Under the pieces are notes generated by a model, which saw only the letters and a program-made list of their open reading frames with translations, had not been told where the DNA came from and did not search any database. Below, one piece after another: positions 31,850 through 43,823 of a stretch of DNA of 64,000 nt. Source of the DNA: Sipunculus nudus (Eukaryota > Annelida > Sipuncula > Golfingiida > Sipunculidae). Every line of letters begins with the position of its first letter. Positions within the stretch are counted from its first letter, which is position 1. Position numbers and translations under genes: made by a program. The DNA lies in assembly GCA_026874595.1 (NCBI GenBank), contig CM049311.1:60266453-60330452 (forward strand), in the 5' to 3' direction.

Positions 31850-32073
31850 ATCCCATGCAAATTAGGTGGGCAATCTATGCAAAAGATGAATTCAGGGGGG
31901 CTTTTCCCAGGAATGCCACTGCCGTGCACTAGGATAGACCATATTTTCATAAGCATCCTTCCCATCATACATTGCGTGTTGTCAATAATGCTAATTTCCT
32001 ATTGGTTGTTCCAACCGGAAAGCGCCATCAGCCAGACGGAGACGAAGCAATATAATATCTGACTTCATCCAGA
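31850..32073 (+). promoter_or_regulatory. Candidate plus-strand promoter and leader exon
   Basis: A perfect octamer ATGCAAAT (31855-31862) and an inverted CCAAT box (ATTGG at 32001) precede an ETS-like ACCGGAA (32013-32019) and GCGCCATC. About 50 bp further on is an excellent donor, CCAGA|gtaagtg (exon end 32073). The arrangement looks like a TATA-less promoter with a non-coding first exon. It could be a distal afadin leader or an unrelated transcript; no downstream partner exon was identified. Confidence 0.25.
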
Positions 32074-32837
32074 GTAAGTGCCCATACTTTATTAATGCTG
32101 ATGATCCAGCAAAAGTTTTGGTCCCAACGGAGTCTAAGCATCTGTAACAATTATAATATGTGGGGTTTGTTTGGTGTCCTCACGCTTCACAAGGCATATA
32201 CGTGTCTGAGGGTCTGTACAGATCCGTACAAACTTAGATAGTATAGACTCTCCCCGCCAGAGGCTGCAGCGCTTGTATTGTTTACTATATATACGTCAGG
32301 GCTGCAAGACTGCAGCAAGGTATAATTGAGACAACCTGGCTGAAACTTAACTTACTACTACTAAATATAATTAACTTTTTTGTTACCCCAGGTATATTGT
32401 TGAGTAATCATTTGAAGTAAATGATTATTTTGAACTGTGTTAGTTCAAATCCTCTTTCATAGGGTCGGTCTAAACACCCAAAACACCGGTGTTTTGGGTA
32501 CCTGAGACGAAACACCACGAAACACCTATTTATCCTCAATGTTAAAGTTTAATTTTGAGTCACTTTGATGAATCATTAAATATTAATAATATCTGCCGAA
32601 TTTCAGGGCCTGAATGGGTGAACTTATGATGAACTAGCGGGTTTCGTTCCGTGGTCTTGCCTTGTTGATTCGTTGACAGTGGTAGCCATTTTAACAGAGT
32701 TCATGCTACCACCTAGTGGATGATTTTGTAACCAAAATCATAGTGGCTGAAATGCCGGCGCTGGATATTAGAATCTGGATAAATAAATTATTCTTCCATT
32801 ATACATACTATCTTTTCAGCTCGCCTTATTAATAATT

Positions 32838-32844
32838 TCCCTTT

Positions 32845-32891
<47 letters not shown>

Positions 32892-33089
32892 CGTATATTT
32901 CTATTATACTTTCTATCTTTACACTCCTTCCTAGACCTCTCTTTTTCTCTCCCTCTCTCAAATCTTAAACTTTCATGATATATATATATATATATATATG
33001 CTTGCCTTAATTATACATTTCCTTTTACTATCTCTCTCTCTATATTTTTACCCTTTCCCCTCTCTCTCTCTCTCTCTCTATCTTTTTCC

Positions 33090-33132
<43 letters not shown>

Positions 33133-33370
33133 TCTCTCTCTCTCTCTCTCTCTGTCCGTATATTTCTATTATACTTTCTATCTTTACACTCCTTCCTAGA
33201 CCTCTCTTTTTCTCTCCCTCTCTCAAATCTTAAACTTTCATGATATATATATATGCTTGCCTTAATTATACTTTTCCTTTTACTATCTCTCTCTATATTT
33301 TTACCCTTTCCCCTCTCTCTATCTTCCCCCCCCCCCCCCTCTCTCTCTCTCTTAATCTCTCTCTCTCTGA
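32838..33370 (+). repeat. CT-rich ~265-bp tandem duplication inside the transposon
   Basis: Two near-identical blocks begin with TGTCCGTATATTTCTATTAT at 32888 and 33153, each flanked by long CT runs and a short TA run. A partial third copy precedes them (CGCCTTATTAATAATTTCCC at about 32821). Arg-Glu frames on the minus strand are artefacts of the GA repeat. Confidence 0.9.
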
Positions 33371-33389
33371 CGCGATACGTCATCAACAA

Positions 33390-33770
33390 CACAGAAAATG
33401 TCAGGAAATACAATGCACAGAAACGAATGTCTTTCCCGGATGATTGTGGTGCCTGGACAGGCTCGAAGGGCACAACGACCAGAACTACTTTCATCTTAAC
33501 ACCAGAGAAGATGCCTCCATGGACTTGGCGACTACGTGCTAGACACTCGATTCCACAAGTTCTTCATGGCTAACCAAAAAATGGCGCAGTTTATCGGAAG
33601 ATGACAAAGTCCGTCATTTCAAACGCTTCATGCAGTTCACGTCCACCAAGCAAGCCCCAGCTACCATCAAGGCCACGAAAGTCGATTTCAGCATTCCGAA
33701 AGTTGCATCAACCGCGCGGAAACCAGGACAACGCAAACGTGTAAGATCAGAAAGAACCGCTCCTCGATAA
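33390..33770 (+). pseudogene. Frame-broken coding remnant carried by the 2.67-kb transposon
   Basis: Codon-like sequence with G+C well above its surroundings. One frame reads YNAQKRMSFPDDCGAWTGSK and on to LTPEKMPPW, ending at a stop at 33573. A second frame opens at about 33541 and reads SSWLTKKWRSLSEDDKVRHF, then FMQFTSTKQ, SIPKVAS and a basic KPGQRKRVRSER before TAA at 33770. The frame change near 33540 suggests a frameshift between two parts of one protein. I do not recognise the family. A DDCGAW motif and a basic C-terminus are its most specific marks. It may be transposon cargo or part of a captured host gene. Confidence 0.5.
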
Positions 33771-35131
33771 TGTTATGGATTTTTTAAGGACTGATATGGA
33801 CATGTCTTTGTACCATCTACATATGTGTAATGAGAGGACATTTTATTTAGATATAGACCAATCTGGATATATATATTGTATATTTTTTATATGAATGTAG
33901 TTGTACCTAACTGACAGTACAAGATAATATCACAATATAATAAACAGTTTATATTTAGTGGTGCTGATATATAAAAGCGGACCAAAAACAACGCAGTCTA
34001 TATTGAATATATATTATTTCTTATTTGAATTCTTCCTTGATTTTAGTGAATACTTACGTTTTAATTTTCTGGCTGGTTAAGATAATTTTCTTGTGAAAAG
34101 TAACATGTGAGCGTGACCGTAGTTTTATTTTGTTCTAAAGCTATATTAGTGCTATAAAGTGGTATTTTATTGAACTTGTATATATTTTTAGAGGGAGACT
34201 TTAAGTTTTAGTATCATATAAAGTTACGTGGTGTGAACTTAAATAAAACGTTAAGAAGTCTACAGTTTTTTTATGAGGAATGGGCAACATACTGATGGCG
34301 GATTTTCATGCTTTAATCAGAAAAAAACTAAATTACTTGTTTTGCCACTATCTCGGATGCAACGTAATTCAATTGTATACAAATGCTGCTATTATATCAA
34401 ATGTATAATAAAAGAATAAAAAAGTTTGAACAAACATTGTTGTGTTGTATTGTACATGAATGAATATGAATATTGTACATTATATACTTTTATATAAGTA
34501 TTAAAACATAAATAAAAACTAAAATTTAGAAAAAATCCTTTGCCTAAAAGTACTGTGCATTTTTATTGTCCTTTCTCCCATATTTCCCATAATACCCATA
34601 AGAATGGTATTTCTTGGACGAAATAACAAAACGGCAGCGGATTTTAGAATTAAAAATCTTAAATATAGTATTGATTATTTTCAATATTCATGATATTTGT
34701 TATCTTAACTAATTTGAAATAATGAAATGCGACCCAGATGCATAGTTTTCCCTATTAATTATTTTCAATATTCGTGATATTTGTTATCTTAACTAATTTG
34801 AAATAGGGCCTAATGAAATGAGACCCAAATGCTTAGTTTCCCACCATGTTCCCGGTAAAAAGTTTGATATGTTTAGCAACCGCCAGGGGGCAGCATATGC
34901 GAGCCATGAATGGCTGCCTTGATCGTCAGTGAACACATCACGGGACGAAACCCTCCTTTATCACAAGTTTTCCTCGGGATTTTCAGTCCAAACATCATAT
35001 ATATAGTCAACATTCAATGATTCATCAAAGTGACTCAAAATTAAACTTTAACATTGAGGATAAATAGGTGTTTCGTGGTTTTTCGTCTTAGGTACCCAAA
35101 ACACCGGTGTTTTGGGTGTATAGACCGACCG

Positions 35132-35200
35132 CTTTCATAGACTTCTTTCATGCTCTTTCATCGTCTTTCATCAAATTAGTGAGACCGCTTTACACAAAAT
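35132..35200 (+). repeat. CTTTCAT repeat module, inverted partner of 30520-30600
   Basis: CTTTCATAGACTTCTTTCATG followed by further CTTTCAT steps and CAAATTAGTGAGACC. The 2.67-kb element inserted into this module: its target duplication CTTTCATA is one of the steps. Confidence 0.65.
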
Positions 35201-35484
35201 GGGCGGAATATATGTTTATCTACTTCAGGCCAAAGGGGATTTTTTAAGAATATTTTAAAAATAGTTATCGCGAAAAAAACGTGGACACGGGTGCTGGGAC
35301 GGACTATATTATAATAGTATTAATACGTCAAATCAAAACTGACGATGTGATCGTAATTTGTAGTAAAGACTAAAGTGTCAAAATGAACAGTCATGTCAAT
35401 AACCTGTTAATTATTAAATTAATCAGGACGTGCAGTTGGTGAGATTGATGGACAAATATATTATAAATATCAAGGGATTCTTAC

Positions 35485-35650
35485 CTCGCGTAGACCTTCA
35501 ATAACCCGACAATCAGTGATGGAAGACGCTTTCAGCAGTAATGTTTGTCACAGTCAGTTCACATCACCGGTATCAGTAGAGACCGATACAACCATGTCAA
35601 ATGTCCCGCTTACCGAGGGATTGTGTATTACGTCATCAGTTCAGGGGTTG
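35485..35650 (-). promoter_or_regulatory. Candidate minus-strand promoter and leader exon
   Basis: A consensus donor (CGCGAG|gtaaga, exon end 35485) lies downstream, on the minus strand, of CpG-rich DNA with a CRE-like TGACGTAA (about 35629-35636). The exon has no ATG in frame with its end, so it would be a leader. It is a rival or alternative to the 30.2-kb leader for SKA3. Confidence 0.2.
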
Positions 35651-36602
35651 GTAGTAGATTGGTCCCTTTTCTTTAGTGTTTTGGTGCTTGTAAATGACTA
35701 CGCAAGATACGGAAACCAGTCTAGATTGTTTATGTTTATATCCCCTGTAAAGCTAAGCCACTTTCGAGGGTTCTTCTTAAATTCTTAATATAATGACTGA
35801 ATTAACAACCTCTATCATAACCTTTAACAAAATAATTATTGTTAGGTGGCGACGGTTATGAAAATATAAAATGAAAAAAAAAATTCCTAATAAAATATTT
35901 AAATTATATATGCATAAGTTTGTATACATTAAGCACCAATATTAGGCAATATAAGGCAAGAACCTTTCTGCAGTTATTTTTTTATGTGTATAGATACAAT
36001 TTGCAACACGAACATATGGTGGTGATGATGATGATAATAATAATAGTAATAATTATAATAGTAAAAATTGTAATAATCATAATACAATAACATAAAAAAA
36101 TTTATCTAAAAAAATAATTTGCAATAATAATAATAATAATAAGAAGAGTTATTTTCTAAACCGCCACATGGGATTTTAAAAGGTCCTGCAACTAACTATA
36201 ACAACTCATACAAAGCTTAATTATTGACGATGGTGATCCTCTAGCTGATATCCAAAATATGGAAAATTAACCTTTAAATCAGGATTTATTGCCGTATTAG
36301 TCAAACATTGTAAGAAGTACGATTAGGTAAACAAATATGATTCACATTATAAATGAATCTACCATGGCCGTTTTAACATCATTACGGGTCCCTGAGCAAT
36401 AGGTTTTAGTTCTGCAATCCATCTTAACTATTCAGAACCTAGACTCACTACTCATGAGTGAAGCCGCATCTTTCCGTCCGTTCTAGCATCCCATGAAAAA
36501 TTTCAAGCTGCTAAAAAGTTAAGATCAATTGGTGCTGTACAAACAACTCAAAATTCTTAACAATGTGAAAACTGGTGACCTCTTTAACCATAAAACAAAT
36601 AA

Positions 36603-37424
36603 GGCCAAAAAGGTTTGGTTCTCAGGCACTTTATTCATAAATTAATGCGGGCGGGTGATTTTGTTTTTTACCTTTTTTCGTATGTTTCGATAAACATGTT
36701 ATAGGGGTTTTCCACAGGTAATAGAAAACAACACAGGAATTTACGTTTAACACCACCAATAGATCAAAAACCTGTCCGAATTTTGAATGCTTATTACTCA
36801 CATGCCAAAACAGTATACTATCAGTCAGTGCATAGGGTGAACGCTTACTATACAGATACGGAGGGTATGCTTCGGGTATATGCTTTACTAAAGATCTGAA
36901 GCGTGGCCGGTTACTCTCTTCACCATTGGCATCACAGGCTCCATTCCTTAAACATACGTAGGGACCCCAGCTACTCCATAAGGGACTTACCTGCGGGCCC
37001 TGGAGGTCTGGCCTCCAGCCCCGCTAACTCGAGACTGAATCTTATAACCTCTCCCTTAACTGGCTGTGAATTATTATCAGGGCAGTAATGGTTGAGCCCA
37101 CTTACAGTGTGTGGGTGAGGAGTTATCCACTTAGAGTATATGGAAAATCCTATAATGTCATATGATCAGGGAAAAACAAGATAATAACAGACTTTTTTTG
37201 CTAAATAGGTAAAAACACTAAATTACAAAGGATATTTTATCAAAATTGTATTATTCTATCTTCTCGAAGGAAATTTCTGAGCGGCATGACCTCTAAATTG
37301 CTAAGTTTCCCTTGAAAACGGATGAAAATGGATGAAAATTTGATATGGGGGATTAAAATGGAGGCGGGCGGTGTCTGGGAACCATACCTTTTATTTTCTT
37401 TTTTATTTTCTTTTTTTTTTTGCC
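36603..37424. mobile_element. PIF/Harbinger-like element, ~820 bp
   Basis: The ends are GGCCAAAAAGG.TTGGTTCTCAGGCA on the left and, inverted, GGCAAAAAAAAAA..GGTATGGTTCCCAGACACCGCCCGC on the right. The 3-bp duplication is TAA (36600-36602 and 37425-37427). A 285-bp relative with the same ends is at 59129-59413. The interior has no transposase frame. Confidence 0.65.
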
Positions 37425-38104
37425 TAATCAGTCGGTATTACAATGTACATATACAGCTGGTACAGGTACACCGTCCATGTATATGCATGCACGGTGTCAT
37501 CGTGAGTCCGCCACTCCGTAACAGTCTTCACATGCAGGCGTCCACATCATGAAAGCTATGTCCGTGCATGGTATACATGCAGTCTGGAATCTACAGAGTC
37601 GTTCTCAATTTCTAGTATTCATTTTAGCGAAGTGATGTCACAAAAAAAACGATTATCTTTTTATTTAGAGTAAAAAAGGCTTGCCTGATATCGCTAAAAC
37701 TTAGTATAAATTTCTTAACATTAATAAGAATTGCCTATATATAGACAGTAAAAGCGAGTTATAACCTGGCTGAAGCTGCTAAATTCAGCTTTCCATAAAC
37801 TGACTATATTAATGGTTACAACCAAATCGATTGAGATAAATTAAGGCAGGTTCATTTACACGTTCACCTGAGCTTTGGAACTAATATAAAAGATTTTCGA
37901 ATTTATAGTAAAAACAATAATGCTCTTTTTTTATTAGTTTCAAGCTAATAAAATTACTCGAAATAAAGCCTTTATTTTGAACTTAACGTTTTTCACAATT
38001 TCTTTAAAAAAAACTCGCTTTATGTGAATGGTCTTCAAGATAAGGTTTTTCATCAACATGAAAGAAGGCCATGAAGTTGTGCTCCGAAGCTATCTTTTAG
38101 CTAC

Positions 38105-38960
38105 ATTACCTACCTACACCTACCTATCCTCTTCATGCCTATATGGTGACATATGTCTTTCTTTCTAATGATGTGCCCTAGCCATCTCAAACGTCTAATT
38201 TGGATGTACCCCAACCATTCTGTGTTGTTATAAAGTTCTTCATTCGTAATTTTAATTGACCAGTGGACATTAAGTATCCGTCTTAAACACTTTTATTCTT
38301 CTCATTATGTCTTTTTTTCGGCTATAAACCCTCCCTTGTTAATTTCCGCTCCAAGATATGTAAAGCTGTTTACATCTTTAATTTCTTGTTCTCTTATATT
38401 GATATCTGATCATTTTTTTTGTTGTGTACTCTTACTAGTTTTGTCTTTTCAGTGTTAATTTCTAAACCACCTAACCCAACTATTCTGTTCAGTCATTCGC
38501 TCTTTTCTTGCATGTGTTGATGGTTGCTTGTTGAAAGTGTTACAATCATCAGCATACTCCAGGTCTTCTAAAACAGTTGTAAAATTCCATCTTATTCCTT
38601 ACATCTTTCCTTCAGTTACACATCTCATTATCCAGTCCACTGCTATTATGTAAATAAATCCTGACATCACGCATCTTTCCCGAGCTCCTGTTTTTGTTTC
38701 CAACAATTCTGGTGTATTTCCATTATCTAAAACACTACAGCTGCTTCCTTCATATACATTTTGTGTTATAGTTACCATCTGGTTGGTAATCCGTAGTTTT
38801 TGGGAGTTCCCATAGCCTTTCTCTCCTTAAACTGTCAAATGCTTTTTTTAATCTATAACATTTATAAATATAGGTGTTTCCCACTCAATACTCATTTCTA
38901 TTATGTTTCTTAGTATGAAGATCTGGTATGTCGTCTTTTAGCGCCTTAATTTTATTGTTA
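38105..38960 (-). pseudogene. Dead non-LTR retrotransposon (LINE) reverse transcriptase fragment
   Basis: Read on the minus strand through several frameshifts and stops, the order of motifs is typical of LINE reverse transcriptase: DYKKAFDSLRRERLWEL, then SGFIYIIAVDWIMRC, then LEYADD (catalytic YADD, codons at 38545-38556), then INTEKTKLVR, and finally a 3' segment EWLGYIQIRRLRWLGHIIRKK. The last type of motif is common in RTE-like and related LINEs. It is an old, non-functional fragment in the intergenic block. Confidence 0.85.
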
Positions 38961-39752
38961 GGAGTATCTTGGATAAATTCCTATACTTGAACTTTTTTTA
39001 TATTATAAATTCCCACTAAAAATAAAAAAAAAAAAAACTTATACATCTAATAGTATATCATCATTTATTCTTCTCAACCATATATAGACAGAAAAAAACA
39101 CTTAAAGCTAAGTTTTTTTGGGGGGTAAAAATAAAAGGTTTTAAAAAATGTCTCTTACAGCGTATGGCATTATGAGAGAGCACGGGAGCTACAGAACAAG
39201 ATATTTCATTGCTGGGCTTGCTCACTTGTGTAGCTGAAGGTTGTCAGATCAAATAGCTCAAACAAAAAAAAAAGGCATTTGTTCCCATCCTTCAGTATAC
39301 ACGACCATTTGATTTGATGTATGTTTTCCCATAGAAAGTTTAGGGCGGTAGCCTAAAAATAATTAGATTCTAGGCTGAATCGCAGCAATAACGAAACGCC
39401 TGGTACTGGAGTCGTCGTGTATACTTGATGTGTTACCTGGAGCGTGTTTGATCGACACCACCTAGCAACGCCTGCATGCATTGCCAAGTTACTAGTTTAA
39501 CTAGTTACCGATTTGTAACGTACATTTATTCCATTGCAGTTTCAAAAACAGTGCAAAATTGACTTGTAGGGCCTTCGAAATCCTTTGAGCCCCTGGACAA
39601 GTGCCCAATGTCCCTACCATGCTAAAGATGTACTTTGAATTTACTCCTTTGTCCGCGAAACATAGAAAATGTTAAGTGAACTCCTGAAAGCATGGAATTT
39701 ACACGGATATGTTTTGCTTCTCGTCACACATACAGACTCGCTGTGCCAATGT

Positions 39753-39764
39753 GGTGGCGCCACC
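39753..39764. other. GGTGGCGCCACC palindrome, isolated copy
   Basis: A perfect 12-bp palindrome, the same as the head of units in the 337-bp array (8638-8649), here at the start of an otherwise unrelated stretch. See findings. Confidence 0.6.
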
Positions 39765-40984
39765 TATGATATCATTTTAAGACTATTGCTCTTGTATGGG
39801 TTTTGGAATCTAGTGCCCTATACAATAAGGTTAATGTGTTTTATATCTTTTGCTCAAATAATTAAATTTCATTTTAGTGCCAATAGCCTTTTTCAGTCGC
39901 CTGACCGGTTACGGGGCTCAAATCGCACCATTAAGACATAGTAATTTAATAGGTTAACAACCTGAATGGGCCACCATACGAATTTCTGAATAACAGTTAT
40001 TCTAGAACAGGAATTTACAATATATGAAATATTTAGTTACAATTTCTAACACACATGTTTACTTGTATGGCATATAATACTGTCATGCTATTTGTTTATA
40101 TATGTTTGAAATTTCAATTTTCTTATCAAGGCTTTGTTGAAGATCAGTATATTCCGAATAAATATATTTTAATAAATAAAAAATAAATAAAATAGGCTGA
40201 GTGGTGACAGTCTTCTGAGAACCCGGAGTTGAGCGACTGTGACTGATATTCTCACAATCAAGGAAATGAATCCCATGCCTGAGCACCCTCAGAATTAAAA
40301 ACACTTGTCAGTAAAATCAATAAATAAAAACTGATTTCTTAGGAAAGTTGGAGGTCCTTTCATGAAATTTTGATGTGCTTTGATCTTGAAATTCTAAACT
40401 TCAAAACACCAGTATACGAAACTAGCGGAACCTCCAATTAATAAGGACTCCACTTTTGTGACTTGTACTTGTATTTTTGAGAATGGCAGATTACAGCCAC
40501 TTGTTTGTCAATTAGCTAGGGTACAAATTTTAATTCTTAATTAGACGCAGAAAGCCCGACTTCTTAATATATGAAAAACAGGTCCATGCAAAATGGCTTC
40601 ATTGGATCTACCTGAAATGAGGTCACTTTGCCCAATATATTCTTCAATTTACGGGGCAAAGCGCAGGTTCGGCGTCTCCTTAGTGAAATGCATACAAGTC
40701 CGACTTCTTAAGAACACCTGTATGGATTATCATGTAAACTGATGTCGTTAATGATCTTATGTAATTTACCTATATATAACTCACGAGACTTGTGGCGGCA
40801 TCTAGAAATTCATAACTGTTGCCCTTTATTTCATTTTAAAGGAAGGTAATCGCGGTCTGTTTAATCGTAAGCGGGGCACATACGGTATAACCATGGGATG
40901 TAAGACGTTCAAACATTTCATGTAGCCAAATTCTACTTTTATGACATCATATTTTAAGTCAAAGTTTAGCTCAACGTAGATAGC

Positions 40985-41081
40985 GGGGGGATGGGGGGGG
41001 GGGAGGGTGCATACCCCCCAGAATTTTAGGAGGGGGGGGGGGATGGTGTGTACAATCACCCCCCCCCCCCCCCCCCCCCCC
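40985..41081. repeat. Facing G and C runs
   Basis: Two G-rich runs (40985-41003 and 41032-41042) and a long C run (41059-41081) with a 16-bp spacer could form a hairpin or quadruplex. Run lengths are probably unreliable. Confidence 0.7.
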
Positions 41082-41773
41082 AGGGTTCTATGTGGGAAAA
41101 AAGGCAAAACTATAGTAATTATGCGATACATGCCAGTTCATAGTTATAATATTTATAACGAAAGTTTTGAGGTATTAGAAGTAACAACTGTCTCGTGTCG
41201 TCAAACATTCAAGGATCGTTAATTTGTTATTCAGAGTTTCACCAGAGGTTTCCGTATACTTTGTATCTGCAATGGAGATACGCTCATAATATTGTTACAG
41301 TCTGACCTTTAAGTATACAATTTAATATGCAGACTTAGACCTCCATAACTCTATGATAATCTATTAATCATATGAATTAATATGTTTAATTATTGTACAA
41401 ATAACCCATTCTCATAATTTATAATGCATTCGACCAAAAGCACGGTAAATCAGCAAAATATAAAAAATATAAAAAAAAATTAATAAGGTATCTTCATAAC
41501 CTATACATCATTCTTTTCCTTAGGTCGCTAGTTTATTAACTGAATAGGGAAATAAATTAAATAAGTCTATTTTAAGATGTTAAAATCATTCATGTAATAA
41601 AATTAAGCAACAGGTTTTATTGTCTTTTTAAAGTAATTAATTAGTAAACATATTGAAAAACTCTTCAGACTTTTCATAAGACATGTAAGGAACTCTGAGA
41701 TGAAAAAAGATTGCAGATCTATACCATAAATGTACATTTGTGAAAACTCAACTTTAAAATTTGAAATCTTTTA

Positions 41774-41903
<130 letters not shown>

Positions 41904-43723
41904 TTATTTAAATCTCAGTTGTAATGTCTTATAAATCAAACAATTCGAATGCTTTCATATGTCGCTAAGAAAACGCCTAAACATTAGTAACATGTATTTA
42001 TCAATTTAAAATATTTAGTTTGGGTCAGAAACAGAGGGCCAGAGAGGCTGCATGAAATTTATAATTTTTTTTACATAATTTTTACCAGGGTATAACTTTG
42101 TAAATTTTCAATTTTCCAACTGTCTTAGAATTCGAAGACACATAATTGTGTAGAACAACCCCTATAGGCTTCATGCATTTAGAATGAATAGTTAGAAAAG
42201 TAATAACTTCCGGAAACTTGTAACTTTTGGGAACATTATTTGTTTGCCTAAAATTAGAGCTATGCCAATTTAAAGTCAGGTTAAAGTCTCCAAATTTACA
42301 AAATTTTTCCAGATACATGGCTTAAAATTTTGCATATTTGCTATTGGTAAAATTGAAAATATCAACATGAAGTATTTGGCAAATCAGAGATGGCCATTCA
42401 GGAGGTATTTGTTGATTTCACATGGAATGACCAAAAAAGAAAACCATTCCTATAAATGTGATCCCCTTTTTTTAAAGAAGAAAACTTAGTATCATCAAAA
42501 TTATTATTTTCCCTGTAATAAAGTAAAAGTTGAGCACATTAGAATGAATGAAACATGATTTTATCAAACGGATGGCTCGGAATGATTTTTATCAAATACT
42601 GTGGCCGTAAAGGGCAGACATTGACATTTATGGAGAAGCGAGAGGAGGCGCCAAACATTCGGGCATTTTTTTTTTACCAGATGACAAGAAACTTCTGCGA
42701 CATCTAGCACTTAAAGCGTTCATACTACTGCGCCGTATTAAGAGAAAACCACTCAACAAGTATGTTTCTCTCCTGCGTTTTACCTGATTCCGCAATATGA
42801 TCATCATCACATGGCATAATAAGAAATGACTCGAATGATGATGAAAATATTTCTATACAGTTTACTGCCGACAACCAATGGGGTTTTATTTTATTATTTA
42901 TACCGTGCTTGATAAAAGCCTTTTAATCAAGCTTTGTATAAAGAGTTTGCTTAGCATTTCATTTTCTGCATAGCGGCAGGTTGATAAGGAATATATAATT
43001 TTGATAATTTTAATTTTACCCCGTTTATTATTTATTATCGTCCTTGATATTATGATTTTTTGTTCGAGTGATTTATCATTTATCTATTTTTTGGTTTATT
43101 CATTAAGTTGCGGTTTCTTTTATTATTTCTTTAACAATATTTCTTCTTCTAGACTTAAATACCTGTCTACGCCACTTGGCCAAAGTAACACCCCACTATA
43201 AGGTACATGAAAATTTGCAACAATATGTGTATTATCTCACGCCATAAATAAAGTTTCCTGACAAAATTTTACCGGCACATGGATGTATCCTATATCCAAT
43301 TCATCTGTTTTATACGTTGTCAACCTGTTTTATAAGTTGTTATGTATGGTTCTGTGTGTAAGAAACCACAGTCCGCGGATGTTTTTTTTTTACAATAACA
43401 GGACTGCATGTCAAGATCACCTTTGATTAATTTGTCAGGTCTCGCTGATGTTAAACATTCTATTCTTCACCCAAATAATCCTTATTTATGTCCTCTTCTG
43501 TAAAAATTTTATGGCAATAATTCCTTTGCGAAAAGAAGGTATAAAATATGTCAAGGGAATCTGTTATATTATGAAGGGGTGACTGTAAGTGTAAATATAT
43601 ATCTGATTTATTGTCATTTACTACATTTTATTAAGAAAACTGTTCGATTAATCAGCAAGAGTGACATTATTGTTGTAAGAATTAGCATGAACTTTTATGT
43701 TGTTTCCGTGTGCCCTTTTGGAC

Positions 43724-43823
<100 letters not shown>

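Larger units (their letters stand above)
32462..35131. mobile_element. 2.67-kb transposon with ~280-bp terminal inverted repeats and palindromic ends, hAT-like
   Basis: It is flanked by the 8-bp duplication CTTTCATA (32454-32461 and 35132-35139). Ends read [GC]GGTCGGTCTAAACACCC inward (T for one A on the right) and contain the same perfect 22-bp palindrome as the 464-bp element. The inversion continues (TTAAAGTTTAATTTTGAGTC, ACTTTGATGAATCATT, then a more diverged part with GGGTTTCG and GGCAGCC.) to about 32750 and 34850. Inside are CT-rich tandem duplications and a coding remnant. No transposase domain was recognised. Confidence 0.8.

Noticed and set aside
31498-32062. Overlapping plus-strand frames of 144 and 88 codons
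   Set aside because: No domain, no splice borders consistent with the frames, and the 3' part overlaps a more convincing promoter-like module.
33011-33494. Arg-Glu-rich minus-strand frames of up to 121 codons
   Set aside because: Translations of the GA/CT simple repeat inside the 2.67-kb transposon.
35516-35788. 90-codon plus-strand frame
   Set aside because: It is antisense to a candidate minus-strand leader exon and shows no conserved protein features.
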